Shown piece after piece: positions 6,552 through 9,668 of a stretch of DNA of 9,668 nt. Below the pieces are notes generated by a model that was not told the origin of the DNA, searched no databases, and saw nothing but the letters and a program-made list of their open reading frames with translations. Position 1 is the stretch's first letter. Every line of letters starts with the position of its first letter. A program made the translations under genes and the position numbers. Location: contig CAJXGZ010000066.1 of NCBI GenBank assembly GCA_913053795.1, positions 1 to 9,668 on the forward strand, in the 5' to 3' direction. The DNA is from an uncultured Rhodospirillales bacterium. Its GTDB lineage: Bacteria > Pseudomonadota > Alphaproteobacteria > Rhodospirillales > 2-02-FULL-58-16.

Positions 6552-7043
6552 ATGCTTACCTATGACTTCTCTCCCCTGTTCCGTTCCACCGTCGGTTTTG
6601 ATCGTCTCGCGCGTTTGGCCGAATCGGCCCTTCACGCCGATCAGGCGGCGGTTTCTTATCCGCCCTATAACATCGAGACCACCGGCGAGGACACCTACCG
6701 GATATCCATGGCGGTTGCCGGCTTCAAGGAAGACGAGCTGTCCATTGAGACCCACGAGGACACGTTGACCGTTTCCGGCTCCAAGACCGTGGAAGATGGC
6801 GATGTCACCTATTTGCATCGGGGCATCGCCGGGCGAGACTTCCTTCGCCGCTTCAACGTAGCCGACCATGTGAAGGTTACGAGCGCCTATCTTTCCGACG
6901 GATTGCTGGTCATCGGCTTGGTTCGCGAAGTGCCCGAGGCCCTCAAGCCCCGCCATATCGAGATCAAGGTCGGAACCCCCGGCAGCCTGGTAGACAAAGC
7001 CAAGAAGCTGATCGAAGGTTCGTCCAAGAAAAAGGCGGCCTAG
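6552..7043 (+). CDS. Small heat-shock protein (Hsp20/IbpA type), copy 1
   Basis: A 163-residue ATP-independent holdase chaperone of the cytoplasm. ATG 6552 follows AGGAGG by eight bases. The alpha-crystallin domain spans about 37-140. YPPYNIE (36-42) opens the domain, AVAGF (54-58) is the first signature, and HRGIAGRDFLRRF (89-101) and AYLSDGLLVIGL (112-123) are the conserved core and the class A type variant of the A-x3-N-G-x-L motif. A C-terminal I-x-I anchor is present as IEI (136-138), so higher oligomers are likely. The GFDRL start (15-19) matches the IbpA/HspA group. The tail is lysine-rich (KKLIEGSSKKKAA). It is expressed from its own promoter through a structured leader and ends in a strong terminator. 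It is a paralogue of the Hsp20 at 8139-8606 but clearly diverged. Confidence 0.95.
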   Translation: MLTYDFSPLFRSTVGFDRLARLAESALHADQAAVSYPPYNIETTGEDTYRISMAVAGFKEDELSIETHEDTLTVSGSKTVEDGDVTYLHRGIAGRDFLRRFNVADHVKVTSAYLSDGLLVIGLVREVPEALKPRHIEIKVGTPGSLVDKAKKLIEGSSKKKAA

Positions 7044-7053
7044 AGCGCTTTCC
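7040..7053 (+). repeat. 14-bp exact repeat, copy 1 (overlaps the hsp20 stop)
   Basis: CTAGAGCGCTTTCC occurs here, supplying the TAG stop of hsp20, and again at 9614-9627. The core AGCGCT is palindromic. I recall AGAGCGCTTTCC-type strings as common in alphaproteobacterial genomes, often as parts of intergenic palindromes; here only the one arm is present. Confidence 0.6.
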
Positions 7054-7076
7054 AAGCAAAACCACCAACAGTGGGG

Positions 7077-7110
7077 GGGGGCGGGAGAAATCCTGCCCCC
7101 TCATTTTATT
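7077..7110 (+). terminator. Intrinsic terminator of the first hsp20
   Basis: GGGGGCGGGA (7077-7086) pairs with TCCTGCCCCC (7091-7100), 10 bp including one G-T, around a GAAA tetraloop, followed by TCATTTTATT. A run of nine G (7073-7081) begins the stem. It lies between convergent hsp20 and nuclease genes and should serve mainly hsp20. Confidence 0.88.
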
Positions 7111-7122
7111 AATTACTGGTCT

Positions 7123-7968
7123 TTAATTGCTGGCCCATTTCATACGCTTTTCCCGCCGCTCGCGTCTGGAGATCACCTGGGCGATGCGGCGGCGCATTTG
7201 GCGGATGGCCGCCCTTCTTCCGTCTTCGCCCGATAACGGCGCGGCGCTTTTAAACGCAGCGCGACCGGTGGTCAACGCCACGGCGTCAATAATGCCGTCC
7301 AGGCGAATGTAATCGAAGGGTTCAAGCAGACCGCGGATTCTGGACGCCGCATCCTTGCAGTCCAAGTTCTCCTTAATGGCGACCAAGTCGGCCAACGCCT
7401 CGGTGCTGATAAGACGGGCGTCCCAGGCATGCCTGGAGCCGCGTATTTGATCTTCGACCTCTCCCGTTTCCTGGCGGCCTACGACGATCAGGATGGTTGC
7501 GCGTTCCGCGATTCGGTCCTGGCGAACCAGAGCGTTTCTATAACCGGCGATAACGTCCAGGCTGATTCGGAAAGTGTCGCTTGTCTTCACCTCGACAACC
7601 AACGAATGACCTTCCGGCGATTGCCACAGGCCATCAAAGCCGATGGCGTCCTGTCTGCCCCTGTAAAGCCCGTTCTCAACCCGGCAGTCCAGGCGCCGGC
7701 CCAACTCATTGACCAAATCCTGCAAAACCAAACCACTGTTGTCGAAACTTCGCGTAAGGCAATGAGAAATATGCGCATTCAACACGGCGCTCGGGACGCG
7801 GGAAAGATATTCCCTGAGCTCCCACGAGCATTCGCTGTAATCCGATAGGTTCCCGTCTCCCGCCGTCGCCATCACCTGTTCAATGGTAAAGCGTGAGACA
7901 GCGTCAGGATTGCTTTGCAATATCTCAAGAAGTGGCAACTTTCCGCCCCCCAGTTCGGAAAACCACAA
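7123..7968 (-). CDS. Solitary PD-(D/E)XK nuclease-like protein
   Basis: Up to 281 residues. A nuclease fold is indicated by GFDGLW (D112) followed 14 residues later by VVEVKTS (E126, K128), the D-x(n)-E-x-K catalytic pattern, with a possible motif I glutamate in LVNELGRRL (E88). The N-terminal region (about 12-57: LLEILQSNPD, ATAGDGNLSDYSECS, WELREYL) resembles a module I recall preceding such nuclease domains. The C-terminus (about 250-279) is strongly basic, fit for nucleic-acid binding. The start is uncertain: no ATG lies near. TTG 7968 gives the longest form, while TTG 7938 is seven bases after GGGGGG and begins at LPLLEIL. No methyltransferase, helicase or other restriction subunit is in view, so it is either an orphan effector or a non-defence nuclease. 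It has its own promoter in AT-rich DNA. Confidence 0.65.
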   Translation of the reverse strand: MWFSELGGGKLPLLEILQSNPDAVSRFTIEQVMATAGDGNLSDYSECSWELREYLSRVPSAVLNAHISHCLTRSFDNSGLVLQDLVNELGRRLDCRVENGLYRGRQDAIGFDGLWQSPEGHSLVVEVKTSDTFRISLDVIAGYRNALVRQDRIAERATILIVVGRQETGEVEDQIRGSRHAWDARLISTEALADLVAIKENLDCKDAASRIRGLLEPFDYIRLDGIIDAVALTTGRAAFKSAAPLSGEDGRRAAIRQMRRRIAQVISRRERREKRMKWASN

Positions 7969-8005
7969 ATGGCGAATATATTAATTAATCTACTATATAC
8001 ACCCA

Positions 8006-8035
8006 TTGACAATAGGCCATCAATATATGTTTAAT
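8006..8035 (+). promoter_or_regulatory. Orphan plus-strand sigma-70-like promoter
   Basis: A perfect TTGACA (8006-8011) and TTTAAT (8030-8035) are spaced by 18 bases in an AT-rich pocket. Downstream on this strand lies only a doubtful 40-codon ORF (8052-8174) and then the antisense strand of the second hsp20. Confidence 0.35.
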
Positions 8036-8055
8036 TTATGGTAGAATCAATATGG

Positions 8056-8084
8056 ATTATACAATTATAGCGGATTGCCCGCAA
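8056..8084 (-). promoter_or_regulatory. Sigma-70-like promoter of the nuclease gene
   Basis: On the minus strand TTGCGG (8084-8079) and a perfect TATAAT (8061-8056) are spaced by 17 bases, with a second TATAAT at 8069-8064. Transcription would start near 8049, about 80 nt before the nuclease start, in contrast to the RpoH-like promoters of the flanking chaperones. Confidence 0.55.
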
Positions 8085-8138
8085 GAGGGGCGGCGCGGGA
8101 CGCTCCACCTGCTTCGTCCAGCGGATCAAACGGAAAAA

Positions 8139-8606
8139 TTAATCGACGTTAATGGTTTTTTTTGCGCTGCTTGACCGGCCTTTAGCGTTAGGCTGGCCGT
8201 TCTCGATATTGATGGTGTGCACCACGGGTTCGGGATTTTTCTGAAAGAGGTCGATGTTCAAAAGCCCATCCTCAAGGAAGGCGCCCTTGATCTCGATTCC
8301 ATCGGCCAGCAGGAAGCTGCGTTGGAATTGGCGTCCGGCGATGCCGCGATGAACGAACACCCGCTCCGCGCCTTCTTCCTTGGCGCGGCCGCGAATGAAA
8401 AGCTGGTTGTCCTCCACCGAGACATTCAGGTTGTCCATGGAGAACCCCGCCACCGCCAACGTGATGCGCAGAGCGCCTTCTCCGATTTGTTCAATGTTGT
8501 AGGGCGGGTAGCCGTCGGGCGATGTCTTGGACAACCGGTTGAGAATATTCTCCAGGTGATCAAAGCCAAGCATGAAGGGGCTGTTGAAGGTGGTTAAGCG
8601 GGACAT
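8139..8606 (-). CDS. Small heat-shock protein (Hsp20/IbpA type), copy 2
   Basis: A 155-residue cytoplasmic holdase. ATG 8606 follows GAGGAG by about seven bases. The features parallel copy 1: GFDHL (14-18), YPPYNIE (33-39), AVAGF (51-55), VHRGIAGRQFQRSF (85-98), GAFLEDGLLNIDL (108-120) and the C-terminal anchor INI (132-134). The N-terminal FNSPFMLGFDHLE and the lack of the insert before YPPYNIE place it nearer classical IbpA/HspH than copy 1. The tail is Ser, Lys and Asn rich. It is read away from the EEP gene, and no good terminator follows its stop (only CCCGC/GCGGG with a 12-base loop and no T-run), so transcripts could run on into the nuclease gene. Keeping two diverged Hsp20s is common in alphaproteobacteria, where they may co-oligomerise. 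Confidence 0.95.
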   Translation of the reverse strand: MSRLTTFNSPFMLGFDHLENILNRLSKTSPDGYPPYNIEQIGEGALRITLAVAGFSMDNLNVSVEDNQLFIRGRAKEEGAERVFVHRGIAGRQFQRSFLLADGIEIKGAFLEDGLLNIDLFQKNPEPVVHTINIENGQPNAKGRSSSAKKTINVD

Positions 8607-8670
8607 GGCGTTCTCCTCTTTGAGCGAGCGCGTGCCATTGGGCCCTTGTTAAAGGCGCCGACAATGTTAA
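8607..8670 (-). promoter_or_regulatory. ROSE-like RNA thermometer candidate in the second hsp20 leader
   Basis: In the minus-strand RNA, UCGCU (8627-8623) pairs with AGGA (8617-8614) of the Shine-Dalgarno with the G bulged, over a CAAAG loop. The stem is extended by C-G (8628/8613) and, after an AA bulge, by GCG (8631-8629) with CGC (8610-8608). A second hairpin upstream has GGC-G-CCUU with AAGG-GCC (8659-8641) and a UAAC loop. This is the same UYGCU/AGGA arrangement as in the other hsp20 leader although the surrounding sequence differs. Confidence 0.6.
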
Positions 8671-8740
8671 GTGATTAATATCGGTAGGTTATTCGGCGCC
8701 GTCAAGGGGAGCTATTAAAGCTTGGTTGTTGACCCTTGAC
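8654..8740. repeat. Two abutting 8-bp inverted repeats between hsp20 and the EEP gene
   Basis: GGCGCCGA (8654-8661) is repeated inverted as TCGGCGCC (8693-8700), 31 bases apart. The next base begins GTCAAGGG (8701-8708), repeated inverted as CCCTTGAC (8733-8740), 24 bases apart. The first pair brackets the -10 region of the hsp20 promoter and the second carries its -35 element. Confidence 0.7.
8677..8706 (-). promoter_or_regulatory. RpoH-like (or sigma-70) promoter of the second hsp20
   Basis: On the minus strand CTTGAC (8706-8701) is followed after 17 bases by CGATAT; read as sigma-70, TTGACG (8705-8700), 17 bases, GATATT (8682-8677). It matches the CTTGAM...CNATAT layout of the promoter at 6427-6455. 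A start near 8670 gives a leader of about 64 nt. Confidence 0.55.
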
Positions 8741-8764
8741 GTTATTGCTGCGAAAAATCCTGGT

Positions 8765-9668
8765 GTGGCGACGATCTTGACCTTTAACGCTTTCTTGCTG
8801 GATGTCCGCTTGTTCGGGATGCTGCGGGTCTTTCCCGCATCGCCTCATATCGAACCGAGATTGAAAGCCCTTCCAGACGCCCTTCGAAGCGTCGGCGCCG
8901 ATGTGGTCTGCCTGCAAGAGGTCTTTCGCAAACCCCACCGTGCGTTTCTCATTGACAACCTTTCCGTCGACTACCCCCACGCCGCCGGTCTCCGCCAGAA
9001 GGGCTTGCCGCTGGGCTGCGGTTTGCTGACGCTGTCGCGCTACCCCATTCTTTCTTCGCGCATTCGTGAGTTCCGGGCCGCCGTTTTCGAAGAACGCATC
9101 GCCGTCCGCATGGGCATGCTGGAGAGCGCCATTGACCTTCCGGGCTTGGGGCGCGCCCGGGTGATCAACCTTCATCTGTCTGCGGGCGGTCTGAACAGCC
9201 ACCCGGAAAGCGCCAAGGCCGAAGCCTTGCGCGTCAAACAAATCGCCGAGATTCTGCAAGCCGCGGAGGAGCCGGGGCCGGACATCACCGTTCTCGCCGG
9301 CGATTTCAACTGCGGTCCTCACACCTCTGCCGGCAATTACCATCAAGTGATCGACGCCGGTTACCAGGACGCCTTTACGTCCGAGAGCCCGCGGCCCGAG
9401 GGGGAAATGACCTGGGACCCCGGCAATCCCCTGATCACCGGCGAAATGAATCGTTCACTGCCTCCCCAGCGGATCGATCATTTGTTTTTAAGGCGAAGGG
9501 GCGCGGAAGGCCTAGGCGCCGGACCGGCGCGAGTTGTCCTGAACGAAAGGCGCGTGGTCCTTGAAGACGGGACGCGCGTTCCTATCTCTGACCATTACGG
9601 GCTTGCCGCCGAACTAGAGCGCTTTCCGGCCAAAACCGGTCATTCTGACGTTATTCGGAGAGGTCGTC
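8765..9668 (+). CDS. Endonuclease/exonuclease/phosphatase (EEP) family protein, 3' end beyond the window
   Basis: The frame is open from 8675 to the window end, with at least 301 residues from GTG 8765. No in-frame ATG occurs before codon 19, and the first beta strand (ILTFNAF) must lie within the protein, so a non-ATG start is required; GTG 8765 fits best, but TTG or ATT codons upstream cannot be excluded. All EEP/DNase I-like catalytic blocks are present: TFNAF (N8), LQEVF (E52, metal ligand), LGCGLLTLSRYPI (83-95), INLHLSAG (H137), AGDFNCGP (D180, N182), QRIDHLF (D238) and PISDHYGL (D276, H277). The pattern is closest to the neutral sphingomyelinase/phosphodiesterase-like branch, but substrate (lipid, phosphoinositide or nucleic acid) cannot be told. 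No signal peptide is visible from this start. It is divergent from the second hsp20. The residues after the SDH block (ERFPAKTGHS) include the 14-bp repeat. Confidence 0.85.
   Translation, partial: MATILTFNAFLLDVRLFGMLRVFPASPHIEPRLKALPDALRSVGADVVCLQEVFRKPHRAFLIDNLSVDYPHAAGLRQKGLPLGCGLLTLSRYPILSSRIREFRAAVFEERIAVRMGMLESAIDLPGLGRARVINLHLSAGGLNSHPESAKAEALRVKQIAEILQAAEEPGPDITVLAGDFNCGPHTSAGNYHQVIDAGYQDAFTSESPRPEGEMTWDPGNPLITGEMNRSLPPQRIDHLFLRRRGAEGLGAGPARVVLNERRVVLEDGTRVPISDHYGLAAELERFPAKTGHSDVIRRGR
9614..9627 (+). repeat. 14-bp exact repeat, copy 2 (inside the EEP gene)
   Basis: This is identical to 7040-7053. Here the TAG is out of frame (read as GAA CTA GAG) and the element lies just after the last conserved EEP block, where the protein might be expected to end. 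Confidence 0.6.

Noticed and set aside
6504..7055. 183-codon minus-strand open frame
   Set aside because: It is antisense to hsp20 copy 1, which has a full alpha-crystallin domain and a strong ribosome-binding site.
7969..8138. Insertion-sequence remnant around the nuclease
   Set aside because: The region is AT-rich, but no terminal inverted repeats, target duplications or transposase fragments were found at either side.
8654..8700. CIRCE (HrcA) operator at the hsp20 promoter
   Set aside because: The arms GGCGCCGA/TCGGCGCC and the 31-base spacing do not match TTAGCACTC-N9-GAGTGCTAA.
8702..9346. 214-codon minus-strand open frame
   Set aside because: It is antisense to the EEP gene, whose catalytic motifs prove the plus strand is coding.

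Overview
The window reads as a chromosomal stretch of a Gram-negative proteobacterium, most likely an alphaproteobacterium. The case rests on the outer-membrane MlaA-family gene, two class A type Hsp20 chaperones whose leaders look like ROSE-type RNA thermometers (described from rhizobia and relatives), promoters of the CTTGAM...CNATAT type expected for alphaproteobacterial RpoH, and a short repeat of a kind I recall from alphaproteobacterial genomes. Genus or species cannot be told from the sequence.

Layout. (1) 1-2173, plus strand: the last 35 codons of an unidentified protein, then, after two bases, a large membrane-anchored multiheme cytochrome c fused to a cytochrome b561-like domain, ending in a GC-rich hairpin. 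(2) 2295-3473, plus strand: a possible 16-codon leader ORF, a HupE/UreJ nickel/cobalt transporter and a TerB-like protein. (3) 3489-6363, minus strand: an SGNH-hydrolase-like membrane protein and, downstream of it across a 319-base gap, an MlaA/VacJ-family protein with an unusual repeat-bearing N-terminal extension and no lipobox cysteine. (4) 6364-8764, a heat-shock segment: two hsp20 genes on opposite strands flank a solitary PD-(D/E)XK nuclease-like gene. Each hsp20 has an RpoH-like promoter and a structured leader that can pair its Shine-Dalgarno with an upstream UYGCU motif. (5) 8765 to the end, plus strand: an endonuclease/exonuclease/phosphatase (EEP) family gene with a non-ATG start, running off the window.

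How the parts relate. The cytochrome is an electron-transfer module between the quinone pool and periplasmic hemes, and its partner may be the truncated upstream gene. HupE would import nickel or cobalt, but no hydrogenase or urease gene is visible. The two Hsp20s are diverged paralogues likely to form mixed or separate holdase oligomers, each controlled both by promoter and by RNA structure. The nuclease has its own sigma-70-like promoter in an AT-rich pocket and may be an inserted accessory gene. No CRISPR array, tRNA, rRNA or insertion sequence was seen. The most interesting signals are the paired thermometer-like leaders, the MlaA repeat extension, the CX3CH heme site in the fused cytochrome, and the orphan nuclease between the two chaperone genes.
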